Position numbers and translations under genes: made by a program. Below are positions 46,613 to 58,280 of a stretch of DNA of 64,000 nt, one piece after another. Origin of the DNA: Populus alba (taxonomy: Eukaryota; Streptophyta; Magnoliopsida; Malpighiales; Salicaceae). The stretch spans positions 8,151,875-8,215,874 of the forward strand of contig NC_133300.1 in the NCBI RefSeq assembly GCF_005239225.2, written 5' to 3'. Positions within the stretch are counted from its first letter, which is position 1. Each line of letters begins with the position of its first letter. The notes beneath the pieces are model-generated. The model saw only the letters and a list, made by a program, of their open reading frames with translations. It was not told where the DNA came from and did no database searches.

Positions 46613-46972
46613 TTAAGAGTACTGATTTCTTAAAACCATGGTTTTAAAAGAGTTCTTAAACATCTACTTAACCTTATTTTTTCCAACTCAACTAGGCACA
46701 GCATTTAGATTGGTAACGAACATAAGCTTTAACAATGCTAGAAACTAAGAACAGCCGGAGCAAAAGCTAACTTATCACACATTGATCATAATTCTAGATG
46801 GCAATGCTGTCGGTGCAACTCGGAACTGTCAAGTTCAAGACTGCCTACCATCTTTATTATTACATATACAGGAAGAAGTGCACTGCTTAGAACAACAAGA
46901 AGTCATCCTTGATTTCAGGTAACGCTCTGTTGTTTAACAAAATGCACTACCCTATCTTTTTTACAAAGAAAA

Positions 46973-47679
46973 CTAATAGGAGTCATCCAGAAACAAGTTC
47001 TCGACAGATCCGAAGCTTTCCAGATTCCCAATCCTTGAGAAATTAGTCATGGATCCACCCAAAAAATCAAGAGGTGAGTCATTTGAGAAGGCAGTGGTGT
47101 CATAGATAAACGACAAGCCTGTGTTGTCAACCACAGGATAGTTCACATAGAAGGAGCTGAGTTTGCTAACTTCATAATCGTGAACAACAAAGTCGTTGAC
47201 AGCATTTCTAGCTATATCAGTATATACATGTTGTTCCGAGGCCTTCTTAGCTTGGATGACCTGAGAAAACATCAAGAACATGTAGCTATTAGCATTCAAG
47301 GAGAGCTAAAATGCTTTCTAATCGTAATTTCACCATCATTCTAAAGGTTTAGAATAGCAGCATACATAGTTCTGACTTTGATTATCTTGGTATACCATGA
47401 TGAAGTCTCCTAACTCTAATCCATGGGCGCTAACGAAGTCCCCTGCGAGAATTTGATACAAGATTGGTGATTTATCTCTCTATGGAAAAACAAATTGAAA
47501 GGAGAAGCTTACAAGGCAATCGAGGCTGTACCAGTGTTTTCAAGCACATACATTCGACTATTGTTATTAGGCCAGTACCTGCTTACAAAAAGTAAAGTTA
47601 AATTCACGAGTCCAGCAAGTATGTTTTGATCAAATTCTTGTTTGAAGCTCTACACAATCAACCACTTCCATCTTCAAAT

Positions 47680-47725
<46 letters not shown>

Positions 47726-49585
47726 GTACGATGTCGATCTGTCATTTAAAGGGAATGGGAACTTCACCTGTACTTGAAGCTCCAAGCATGCAGACCATCT
47801 AAGTCATCCATCCTGATAAAAATCCCCTCCTTAGACTCAAGAGCAGGGAGGTGTGTCTCGGCTGCTTTCTGAAATATCGGGCCATCGGAATAAAAAAAAG
47901 GTTCCACCAGGAAAGAAAGTTACCGATTAAATTGTTGCAACATGGAGATATATTGATAATGAAAAGACAAAGTCCAAAATATATGAATCTTGACGAAATG
48001 GAAATACAGAATACAGTATTAATTAGACCTTTGGGAGTATCATTCTCCTCAGAGAGCTTACATCACTGTTCTTAAGTTCCTTTTGGAAAAGGAATCTCAG
48101 TCTCCTTGGATCAATGGCCTAAGGCATAAGATCATTTGGAGTCGTCAATAATTTAAGAAAATTCATCACATCATCAATCTAAATTGCAACTGGGAAATAC
48201 AAAGTAAACAACAAGGATGATTTGTCCAACGTGTGAGTAGTTCAAACCAAAGCAAGATTAATAAAGGAAATACATGTGGCAATGCTTCACCATGCATGTG
48301 TCTCGGTGTCTTGCAATTGACAAAATTGACAAAATTGCGAAACATCAAACACTTTATGCATTAGGTCTCTACGACATTCAAAATAAATGACAAGCAAATT
48401 CAAACTGGAAGTTAGGGAAAACGAATCTCGACTGAATTACTCCGCCAATGACCGGAAGATATTAAGGATAACAAATTAATGGCAGAAGAACAGTTAGGTT
48501 GCAAGATATTTTACCTTATGAGACCATGAATGTTAATTTACATGCTGCCGGAATAAATGAAACAGCTCAGTAACCTATCAGTTCTATAAATTTGGAGTTC
48601 CGACAACACCGGCCGCCGCAAAATTCCCCAAAATCATGGCACTTGTTTTGCTTATGCAGTAGATACATGAAGCAGCTCTATGGAGTCAGATGCATATCAG
48701 TCCCTTTATTTCAATTTTCTACACCACCCCATGATTTTGAGAAGGCAAATAATTGGAATGCATAAAACATCAATAGATCACTTGCAGATCTTAGTTAATT
48801 TCCCTTTCAACCAAGAAAATCAAACTAGTTTTATTTCCTATAATAATTCTTCAATTCTAATTTTATTTTCTTAATGGGAAGTTCTATTTATATTAAAGAG
48901 AAAACTCGTGTCTATCGTATAATTAGCCTCAAGATTCTCAAACCCTATCACATATCAAATCCGTTCAGGTGTTGTTGAAAAAAGCACGTCTTGGGGGCAA
49001 GAAAATCATAGCTAGTTCACAGTCAAACAAAATGAGATAGCAATTTCCAACAACAATTAAAATTTAATCGAATATGGATGAAAGAACAGAAACGAACCAC
49101 TAAGCATAAGCTTACCTTGAGCAACACAACATCAAGTTGTCCAAATAGGTCAAAAGTTGTAGGAAATCCAACACAACTTATGATAATGGCATATGACAAT
49201 TAAGTTTATTCAATATATATTAAGCTATATGTAAAAAGGAAAAGCTTCTCACACGTGCGGGGAGGGAAGAAGGGTCCTCAAGAGAGAAGGTAGGCACGTC
49301 CAAGGTAGTGGTGGTAGAGCAGGAAGCATTAGCAGAAAAAGAGAGAAGGTGATTGATAGTAGAAGATGATCTCCTCTGTCTGGGCATCCTTTTCTTCCTT
49401 TTAATCTCAAAACCCACCATAGAACCAGCAAGGTGATCACGGTTCGACCCGTCAATAACAAGATCCGAGCCCCCTTCAATATTGGGAGTCTGCTTATTGT
49501 CCCCCTCCTCAGTGACACCTTCTCCACCTGCCATCCAAGCACAGGCCTCGGGTTTCTCATGAACCACCCCCTGGTGCATCATCAT
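46973..49585 (-). CDS. FUS3: B3-domain transcription factor FUSCA3
   Basis: Six minus-strand exons: 49585-49253, 48118-48029, 47868-47768, 47578-47532, 47442-47366, 47260-46973. Phases agree, giving 311 aa (Arabidopsis FUS3 has 313). The N-terminus carries the basic 'KRKKRMPRQRRSSSTINHLL'. The B3 DNA-binding domain follows: 'FLFQKELKNSDVSSLRRM', 'KAAETHLPALESKEG', 'YWPNNNSRMYVLENTG', 'DFVSAHGLELGDFIMVYQD', 'NYVIQAKKASE'. The C-terminal 'DTTAFSNDSPLDFLGG' and 'GSVENLFLDDSY' are FUS3 hallmarks. FUS3 is a nuclear master regulator of seed maturation, binding RY (CATGCA) elements with LEC1, LEC2 and ABI3 and linking ABA and gibberellin. All introns are GT..AG; the exon 2 donor (AAG|GTCTAA) is weak. 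Intron 3 holds an AT microsatellite. MMM start: the first ATG gives the stated length. Confidence 0.97.
47684..47721. repeat. (AT)n microsatellite in FUS3 intron 3
   Basis: About 38 bp of AT repeat within a 189-bp intron, between the second and third B3-encoding exons. Confidence 0.92.
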
Positions 49586-50740
49586 TAGCTAACAGGTTTT
49601 TTTTTCTTTATAATTTCTATTTTTTTTTACAAAAAGATAAAAAGGAAAAGAGTGCTAGTAGCCAGTGAATAGTGAGGGTGTAATTTAGCTAGATTTCAGT
49701 GAGAGAGACTGTGACTGCCTCTCTCACTGTGTGGCTGTGCAGATCGAAACTACCGGTGATCGACGCTCGGCAGTCACGAAATGGGGGGTTTTCTTGACTT
49801 TCTTGTATGCCGTGAGTGTTTAAATTAAGAGATCATCAAGAAAAAAGTAAAGCTGGGTCTTTTTCTATTTTTAGCAGTAAGGGTTTTTGTATTGATTTCG
49901 CTGCCTGGTTTTTATGCCATTTGTGTTTCTTTCATTCATGCTCTCACTCGGATCTTTCGTTCCCATTACCCATCTTTATATTATATTTAACTTTCAAAAC
50001 ATTGAAACAATAATTACAAGTAACATGGGCCTGGCTGGTGAGATTCGCTAAACTGAACAAGGTAGGGTTAGGGTTTAGTCTGTACATTGAGGTGGTTATG
50101 GTGACAAATGTGCAAAGTGGATTCATGGTTGCTTCTTAGGGATCGATCTCTTAGGGTGACATAATGGTCTTGTAGTCTTGTAGCTAGATGTAGAATTAAC
50201 TAGAGTTAAGATACTTCGGTTAGTAGCTAGCTAGGGTTAATATTGAGAAAAGAGAGAGCAGTGGAGTATGGAGGGTGGAAATGAATAAAAATGCGATAAA
50301 GAGGGGGGGTGGTGGTGGTGGTGGTTAGGGAGTGGCCAAGAAAAGGTTGACGAATGGAGGGTGAAGAGAAAACAGGTGTTGCAAAAGCTCTGATTACTGC
50401 GTGAGAAATCAATGGCGTTTTTTGGACTCCGTCTTTCTATGTACAAAAAAACAACGCCCCCTTCTCTCTCTTCTTTCTCAAAGACAGGACTAGTCGTTTT
50501 TTTGAATTTGAAAGAGGGAGACAGAAACGAACCACAACATGGGTGTCTTGGCTTCATTGCGCGCCAATTCCAGGGCTTCTTGGAGCTATTTGTGTCTTGG
50601 GTGCTATACTCGTACCAGGAACCACTGTGCGAGTGTAATAAGAGTTTTTACAAGGGGAGAATCAAATATTGATATGATTTCTAAAATTTGATCAAATCAA
50701 ATCAAATACTATACTGTTTATTACCAAGAAGATTATGATT
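49586..50740 (-). promoter_or_regulatory. FUS3 proximal upstream region
   Basis: Less repetitive DNA upstream of the FUS3 start, with a GGT/GGTGGT run at about 50308-50324. Likely holds the 5' UTR and promoter; no transcription start can be fixed. Open frames on both strands (for example 50412-50672) lack family features. Confidence 0.4.
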
Positions 50741-50960
50741 TAGCGATCGTTTGAACTCAATTAATATTTTATAAAAATTAAATTTTTTTTTGTTTAAAAT
50801 TAATTATTTTTTATGTTCTTAATTTTTTTTATGTGTTGATATTCAAAAATAAATTTTTAAAAATAAAAAAATATTATTTTAATAAATTTTAAAAAAAAAC
50901 ACTTTTAAAAACTACTACCATAATAAAAAAATAATATCTTAATATCATTCATATCAAACT
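50740..50960 (+). mobile_element. Short MITE-like repeat
   Basis: 'TTTTTTATGTGTTGATATTC', then 'AAAAATAAATTTTTAAAAAT' and 'AACTACTACCATAAT'. Same family as 40095-40262. Confidence 0.45.
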
Positions 50961-51049
50961 TTTTCTATAATTTGGTGTCATATATATCTCACTCCCTAAA
51001 AATTAGTTTGGATTGTAGTTTTTATTTTTATTTTTTTTTTTAAAAAGAA

Positions 51050-51370
51050 AAGAAGAGAGCTACACTACTTGTGTCAAAATAACAATAGTATATAAATGAC
51101 AAATTAGGGTGATCAAAATAATTCGAAAAAATTAAACTAAATTGGAAAAAAAAATAATTGAAAAACCAAACCATAAAAAAAAACCTGATCAAACCAATTA
51201 AAATTTTGAAAAAAACCGACCGAATCGGTCTTATAAACCCGAAACTGAAAAAAACCAAACCGAACCCAAACTGAAAAAATAAAAAAAAAAACGAGTCAAA
51301 CAAAAAAAAACTGAGCCAAACCAGAAAAAAAAAGTCAAAAACCAAAAAAAACCGAGTTAAACCAGATTAA
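51050..51370. repeat. Degenerate AAACCGAACC-type low-complexity repeat
   Basis: Many variants of 'AAAACCAAACCGAACC' and 'ACTGAGCCAAACC'. This is a common plant repeat motif that gives a false Phe-rich frame on the minus strand. Confidence 0.6.
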
Positions 51371-51546
51371 TTAGTTTTTGTCTTAAAAAACTAAACACAA
51401 TCAAATCGAAATAAGTTGGTTTGAATTTTGATTTTTTTTAAAAAATAAATTTTAATTAATTTTTTTTTTTTATAAAAATTGAAATTTATTATTTTTTTTT
51501 ATAAATTTTTTTTACAATGAAAATAATTACTCCTATTAGTAACTAC

Positions 51547-51686
51547 GCATGCTAGCTAGGGGTTAATTGTATGCAGCAAAAACAGCATCACCGGTGTTTC
51601 TTTCTCTCTTTTCATTGTCTTGATAATAACCAGCAAAAGTTTTGGATTCCATAACGTCTGAAAATCAGCCACGTGCTCACCATGCA
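51547..51686. promoter_or_regulatory. Candidate seed-type G-box/RY cluster upstream of FUS3
   Basis: CACGTG at 51670-51675 and CATGCA (RY core) at 51681-51686 lie five bases apart. GCATGC lies at 51547-51552, and further RY-like sites at about 52010 and 52197. G-box plus RY pairs are typical targets of bZIP and LEC2/FUS3/ABI3 factors. They sit about 2 kb upstream of the FUS3 start. Function is inferred only. Confidence 0.35.
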
Positions 51687-52049
51687 AAGATGCATATATG
51701 ATGTCATACTAAAGGAGCTAGAATCAATCACTTACCGCACACGAAAGCAACTTAATAAAATTTTGCAATAACGCAATCAAAGCATCTAATTTTTAGAAGT
51801 ATTTTTTAATCAGAAACAATTTTTTGTCAAAGATTCCATTGGAAAGTATAAATTCTTAAACCAGTGTTCAGGTAATCCCCAACTAGAAAATAATTATTAT
51901 TAAAAGAAAAATTTTGTAATTACAAGTGAAAATTCTCAGCAAATGGATGAGAAACCTTCAGTAAATTAAAGAATAAATTTGTGCGTGCAAATATTAATGG
52001 TGTCACACCGCATGCTTAATAATGAATTTATAACTAAAAAATAATTTGG

Positions 52050-52262
52050 GCTTGTTTATTTTTATATTTCAAAAAACGTTTTTAAAAAAAATTTGAATTT
52101 TTTATTAACTTTAAATTAATATGTTTTTAGTGTTTTCAAATCATTTTTAATGTGCTGATGTCAAAAATAATTTTTAAAAAATAAAAAAATCATTGGCATG
52201 CATTTTGGCACGAAAAGTTATTTGAAAAAACAATCACGACCACACTGCCAAACAAGCTCTAA
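52050..52262 (+). mobile_element. Short MITE-like repeat carrying an RY motif
   Basis: Best-preserved copy of the family. Left end 'GGGCTTGTTTATTTT'; right end 'CTGCCAAACAAGCTCT', giving inverted ends around 'AGCTTGTTTG'. CATGCA lies inside at 52197-52202. Confidence 0.65.
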
Positions 52263-52299
52263 AACTTAAAGAAATTTATTATCGGCTAGTTGGTGAAAG

Positions 52300-53560
52300 T
52301 TTTTCGTATGGAAATCTAAACAAAATGATAAAATTTTATATACGTGAAAAATACCGACAGATAGAGACATAACAGAAAACATAAATAAGTGACATTTTCA
52401 TAAATGAAAACAAAATCTCCTCTCCCTTTTTAAGATTGAATTAATGGTCTGGAGGAGGAACAAAGCTTAGGTTTTCTTCTTCTTCTTCTTCTTCTCCTCA
52501 ATTTTCTTCGAAATCTCTCATTCATGGTGGCATGGAAGATTGAAACCTAAATGAGTTCTACTAATGAAAAACCAAACAAATTAGAAAAGAAACTTAGGAG
52601 AGAGAGAGAGCAAGAGTGAAGTTGGAAGTTTGTTTGCCTAGAGGGAAAAGGTGATGATATTGATTCTGGGTTAATTAGTAAGGTAAGATGTTCTTTTACC
52701 ATTAATTCCATTTTTGCTCTTGTTTTGTATAGGGATTGAAAATCCTCAAATTTAGAAGGTTTATGATATTTTTTGTATTGAAATGTTGATTTGGGATGAT
52801 TTTATTGATGTCAAGTTATGAAAATAATATGGGAATGGTTTAATTTGGCTAATTAACACCTAGAAAAAAAAACCCTAAATCTTTGAAGTTTAGGGTTTTT
52901 GTGAATTTGAAAGAGAAACATAAAAATTATTTAAATTTGTTAGTGATGATGATGTGGTTTGCATGTTTGTTGCGGTTCATTTAAAGTATACTTAGGTTTT
53001 TTTGGTTTTGACATTTCAATGATGTTAAAAAATGATTGAGGTTGGTGTTGAATATTTCAATAGGGATTTCTGAGAGTTTTGATGGCATGAATACTTATAA
53101 ATCATAATATTGATTGATGTTTATAATGTGTTTGGATATTAATTAGAATGTTGAGATGAATGAAGATTTTTATGATTGAGTTTTAATTGATAGTACAAAT
53201 ATTAAATAATGGTTGTTATGAGTATATAAATTTAATGAAATCATAGAATTATGGAAATTTCAAGGTTGGAATTTTAATTGGATTAATAAGCATTCATTAA
53301 ATAATTATGATACATTTGGACTCCAAGTAGTAATATAGAGATGCTAAATTGTCTTCTTGAATGTGAAATTGATAATTATGTGTTGGGCTAAATTGAAAGT
53401 TAAGCAAATAATTAGAAGTGTATTTAGTTAAACGAACATTAATTGTTATTATTTGAGAGTTGTAGAAGAACTGTTCAGAGTGGGACTCAACTTCTCAAGA
53501 GTATGTAAAGTAGGAGCTCAAGGTAAAGGTCACTTAATTGCCTCTTTAATTATTTAAAAA
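52300..53560. other. Intergenic, repeat-like
   Basis: Contains a CTT run at 52480-52496 and a GA run near 52600. The style resembles retroelement leader DNA, but no LTR pair or frame is seen. Confidence 0.35.
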
Positions 53561-53639
53561 ACTTTAGTAATGGTAAAATGCAATGAAACTCATATGTATG
53601 TTGTACAAATTATACATTATGAAAAATTATGCTTACCAA

Positions 53640-53885
53640 GTCGAAAAGTAATATGTAAAATTGTATTCAATCATAATGATGATAATCAATATGTAATTAT
53701 ATTTGACTTCAATAGTAGTAGTAAATACATAATTGTGATCGATTACAATAGTGATAACTAATATTTAAATTATAATTGACCATAATGACAACAGCTAATA
53801 TGTAATTGTATTTAACTACAATGGTTGTAACCAATATAAAATTGTGATTTATTATAATGACGGTAACCACCATGTAAATTGAAAC
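53640..53885. repeat. 36-bp tandem array
   Basis: About seven imperfect units of the type 'CAATATGTAATTGTG' plus 'ATTACAATGGTGATAA'. The 'AATATGTAATT' position recurs near 53649, 53687, 53723, 53759, 53797, 53833 and 53869. 36 bp is a multiple of three, which explains the apparent open frames on both strands. Confidence 0.82.
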
Positions 53886-53889
53886 AAAA

Positions 53890-54640
53890 AAAATGAATTG
53901 TAAATTGATTATAAAGGTGGACCTTATACTACAAGACTTTAATTCGATTGCATGAGAGGAAGCTTTTATTGAAAATGATATAAAGCTAGTCATTTGAATA
54001 GGGACTATAAAATTCTAATGAAGCTAGTCATTTGGATAGGATCTATAAAATTCAAATGATTTCAATCATTTGGATGAGGCTATAAAACTTAAATGAAGCC
54101 AACCATTTGAAAGGGGGATATAATATGAAATTAAATCAACTATTTAGACATGGGCTATTGATTAAAATGAGATGAGCCAGCCGTATAAACATGGGCTATA
54201 GATTAGAAAGTATTTAGCTGATCGTATGAATGAGATTGTGGATTTTGAAAGAATTAATTAAATATTTATTTTGAATTGATGGGTAATGTTAATGTGCTAA
54301 AGATGGTATAAAAATGTTTTGAATCAATGAATGACAAAATAGAGCTAAAAATAATATAGATGACATTATTATTGTTTTGAAATGGTTAATGGTATTAAGA
54401 AGCCAAAGATGATAAAATACTCTTATTAAATAAATATATAGATGAGCCATAAATAGGCCTAAAGTATGATGAGATTGAAAAATAATATATAAAGCATATA
54501 GGGATTGAAAAATAACATGGATAAGCCTTAAAAGGTTATAAAGTATATTGAGATTGAAAAATAATATAGATGAGCCATAATTGGTATAATAGATGATGGG
54601 ATTGAAGATTAATATTGATTTTCCATTAATGACACCATAG
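53890..54640. repeat. Long direct repeat, copy 1
   Basis: Matches 55325-56060 in order: 'AGTGGACCTTATAC'-like start, 'AGTCATTTGGATAGG'-type phrases, 'TTTTGAATTGAT', 'AAATGGTTAATGGTATTAA', 'AAAGTATGATGAGATTGAA'. The offset is about 1389-1445 bp. Inside it is a shorter ~60-bp periodic phrase, 'GATTGAAAAATAATAT'. Confidence 0.8.
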
Positions 54641-55324
54641 GAGTCTAAATGAGTTCACATGAAATTAGAAAGGATCAAATTTGATATAATAGACATTGAG
54701 GTGAACTAATGAAATTAGTTTATAAAAAAAATGATGAAATAGGCATTGAAATGAATGAACACAAATGGTGAACCAAAGTATTATTTGTTTGATGAAATCA
54801 AAGTATGACTTATAGATATAGTAGAGCGTAATGAATTCTAAAAGGGTTTGAACTATGAATTAAGAGTATTTGTGATGATTTTATAAAGTATGTTTAATTA
54901 AAATACAAACAAAAATGATTGTGTTATTACCATAAATATGATTAATTTAAAATATATATCATGAATGTTTTAGAATAGCTAGGATTAACTCATAAAGTCA
55001 TGATTCACCTTACTAGGATCCACTTTAATCAATAGACAAACTAATGGTTAGAAAAACATAAGAGCCTTAGTAATAATAACAAAAATAAGCAATATAGCTT
55101 ACCTTAGATAAGGTGTATTAAGAGTAATATTGTATTTTCTATACACCAATTTCTCTTATCTAGACTCTTAAAATCAGTTAGGGTTTATAACGATCAAAAT
55201 AATAGGTGGTGCCTCTAATTTTTTTAAAAAATCATAAAAAAGGACAATAACTTTTTGTTCTTTCCACACACCCTAAAATATGATCCAGAATGATGTTGCT
55301 ATGATGTTGTACATGTAAGACAGA

Positions 55325-56060
55325 TGAAAAGAAATATATGAATTGTAAAACGACCACAATAGTGGACCTTATACAATGTTGTAAATCTCTATATGTTATT
55401 GTTTAAAATGATATGAAATTATTCGTTTAGATGGAGGCTATAAAATTTAAAAGAAGTCAATCATTTGGACAGGGACTATACAAATTCATTGAAGACAAAT
55501 GCTTAGATAGGAGGTATAATATGAAATTAAACTAGTCATTTGGATGAGGGTTATTGATTAAAATGAGATGAGTTTGATGTATGAGCAAGACTATGGAATG
55601 AAAAATATTTAGTTGGTTGCATAAGTGAAGGTTATGGATTTTGAAAGAATTAAGCGAATATTTATTTTGAATTGATAGGTAATGTTAACATGCCAAAAAT
55701 GGCATGAAATATTTTTTAAAATCGATGAAAGGCAAAACAAAGCTAAGAATGGCATGATACCTGGTTTGAAATGGTTAATGGTATTAAAAAACCAAAAATG
55801 ATGAAATGCCTATATTAAACAAATATATAGATTAGTCATAAATGAACTTAAAGTATGATGAGATTGAAGAATAATATGGATGAGCTATAAATGGTTATAA
55901 AGTATATGGAGATTGAAAAATAATATGGATAAGTCATAAAAAGGCATAAAGTATGTTGAGACTGAAAAATAAAATAGATAAGTCACAATTAGTATAATAG
56001 GTAATGAGATTGAATATTGATATTAATGAGCTATAAATGACAGCATAGCAGTTGATGAAT
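55325..56060. repeat. Long direct repeat, copy 2
   Basis: Second copy of 53890-54640, diverged by many substitutions and small indels. The intervening 700 bp is unrelated. The pair could be an old tandem duplication or relic LTR-like repeats; no PBS or coding DNA lies between them. Confidence 0.8.
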
Positions 56061-56089
56061 GTTTTGAGACGGGTTAAGAAATATTTTTT

Positions 56090-56900
56090 TTTGTTAAGGA
56101 ATTATTGTGGGTATAATGATGATATCAATGAGTATAATGAATAAAAGAAGAGTTCACTAGTTGTTGAAGAGAATGTATTAAATTGAAAATTTGATATATA
56201 ATTGTTGTGTTTAGAATTGTGTTAAAAATGTGATATTTGCTTGTATGGATTGGAAAATATTAGTGACCATGATGGTGTAATTATTTATTTTAATTTTGTG
56301 ATTTTATGTTTTTTACATATACCTTCCTTTGAAGGTCTCATTCTTTAAGAAAGTGCTATTGAGATATCTAACCTAGCATATTGGACATGTCTTTGTAATG
56401 TATGATGAAAAATTTAGAAAAAAAATTATATGCATGTAATCAATAAAATATTGTAACTTTACTATTTATATGTATAATTGTGTATCATTGTACTTGTGGA
56501 TTTAATTGATAAATGGTAAGACTAAGATATCCTTTATGGTATTGTATAAAAAAATTACCTATTTTACATGTATACGATAATTAAAAATATGCAAATTGCA
56601 TTTAAAAGTTTGTGTCATTACATATAACATATGTTTAGTAAAGCAGTTATATTTTATTAGATAGTTAATAGGACTAGAAAACATATTTGTTTCATATATT
56701 CCTAGAATAGCAACAAAGTCTCATTTATAATGCAATTGGATCATATAGAATGTGGTATAGGATGGGGATATAAGTGTGGGGATATGGAGAGAAATTCATA
56801 GTAACCTGCATGTTCTTATTTCTATTTCACTTATTGATGTAAAGAAAAAAAAATTTTGAGCAACCAAGAATTCATCACTTTTCTTTGCATCTCATCCATT
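56090..56900. other. Intergenic, AT-rich
   Basis: No gene or repeat recognised. Confidence 0.35.
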
Positions 56901-56926
56901 TATTCATGAACTCTCATATCCATAAT

Positions 56927-57438
56927 TTAATCAAGATGCTCATTTGAAATACTAGAGTTAAAGGATGATGTATATAATGTATACAAACCAAGTTTGCTCT
57001 TCATAGAAGAATAATATGTTATAGGCAATTCATTAACTTGTTTCCTCTCAAATTCGTCAAAAGTAGCAACTAGCCACATGCTAGAATTATAGAGTGGATG
57101 AATTGATGAATCTAGTCCATGTTTTTCTACCATCAAAGTTTTAAAATTATCCTATAAAGAATTAAAGTATTATTTGGTTACTTTCACAAACTAATAATAA
57201 AAAAAAAATACAACTTAAGAATACTTGTTATAAAACCTAAAATATTCACCAAAAACTTTTTATTTGCTTTTTCTTGATTTGCTACTTTTATATAATAATA
57301 CTTATTCCATAATTTTCTAATGTTAGAAGCAAACAACCTTTCGATTCCCTCTTGCTTAATAAATTCTATATTTTGTACATAAATGTCCCTAAGGACATTA
57401 TCAAGCTTGTGCTTTGACCACACCTCATCATCCTTCAA
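56927..57438 (-). other. Two unrecognised minus-strand open segments
   Basis: 57438-57184 reads 'DDEVWSKHKLDNVLRDIYVQ' and 'EGIERLFASNIRKLWNKYYY'; 57136-56927 reads 'EKHGLDSSIHPLYNSSMWLV' and 'TFDEFERKQVNELPI'. The amino-acid make-up looks protein-like and unlike the T-rich shadow frames. They might be exons of one decayed gene or element. No family recognised. 'CTTATTCCATAATTTTCTAA' recurs at about 57301 and 57597, so this stretch is partly duplicated. Confidence 0.35.
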
Positions 57439-57439
57439 T

Positions 57440-58280
57440 TTAGCTTTTTTAATGGCAAATGTATGGGAGTTATACCAAAACTACGCAATCTATATCATAA
57501 AAAAAGAATAATAACATCAAGCTTATGGAATTGTAGTCCTACTTTGGAAAGCATTCACACATTAGTTAGATTTTGTTTACGTAGCAACACAATACTTATT
57601 CCATAATTTTCTAACTATGGTTGCATCCTTTGGCCTCGAACAAAATTGATCTCAAATCAATTTTAAATGAGTTAATTATGTTTCTCAATAATTAGATTAT
57701 GGAACCTCAAATTTTATTTTTGTTATTTCAAATTTCTCAAATCATGCATCAAACAATATCATCCATTAATGATTCATTTTGAGTTGTTTCCATTTAAATA
57801 ACAAATACTCAAAAGATGAATATATTTGTGCAATCATAAAATGTATAAGCATTTTAATAGAACCATACTTGTTCTCTTCAACATCTCAGTCAACTATTTT
57901 CTTTTCTTTGACCAAATCAATTTGTGATGGTATGTTAGATCTATCTTCTAAATTATATGATGTGTTTATCATATTTATGTCAAGAACGAGTTTCTTTTCA
58001 CACTCATTCCTTAAGTCAATTATATAATTTATAGGTTGTATATACAGGACTGCAAGTTGTGAGAATTTTTTAGGAGTAGAGGCTAATAATTTGAGACAAA
58101 ATTACAATGCAAATGTTATTTATACTCATAAAAGTGAATTATATAACATTAAAGAATAAGATGTTGCTGAAAGAAAGAGCTAGCAATAATAACATAATTG
58201 ATCCTTCCAAGCGGTTATACAACATGATGAGTAAATTCAATGTTGATGTTTATAAAGGAAAGACAATTTAGATGTTGCAA
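57440..58280. other. Unassigned; possible left part of the gypsy relic
   Basis: An 82-codon frame at 57779-58027 has no family features. The sequence may belong to the element that follows, but no gag signature is visible. Confidence 0.3.

Noticed and set aside
50237..50672. Short frames on both strands upstream of FUS3
   Set aside because: They overlap each other on opposite strands and lie in the probable promoter/5' UTR; no conserved domain is visible.
51040..51345. Phe-rich 101-codon minus-strand frame
   Set aside because: A translation of the AAACCGAACC-type low-complexity repeat.
53570..53993. Open frames on both strands
   Set aside because: Explained by the 36-bp tandem array, whose period keeps frames open.
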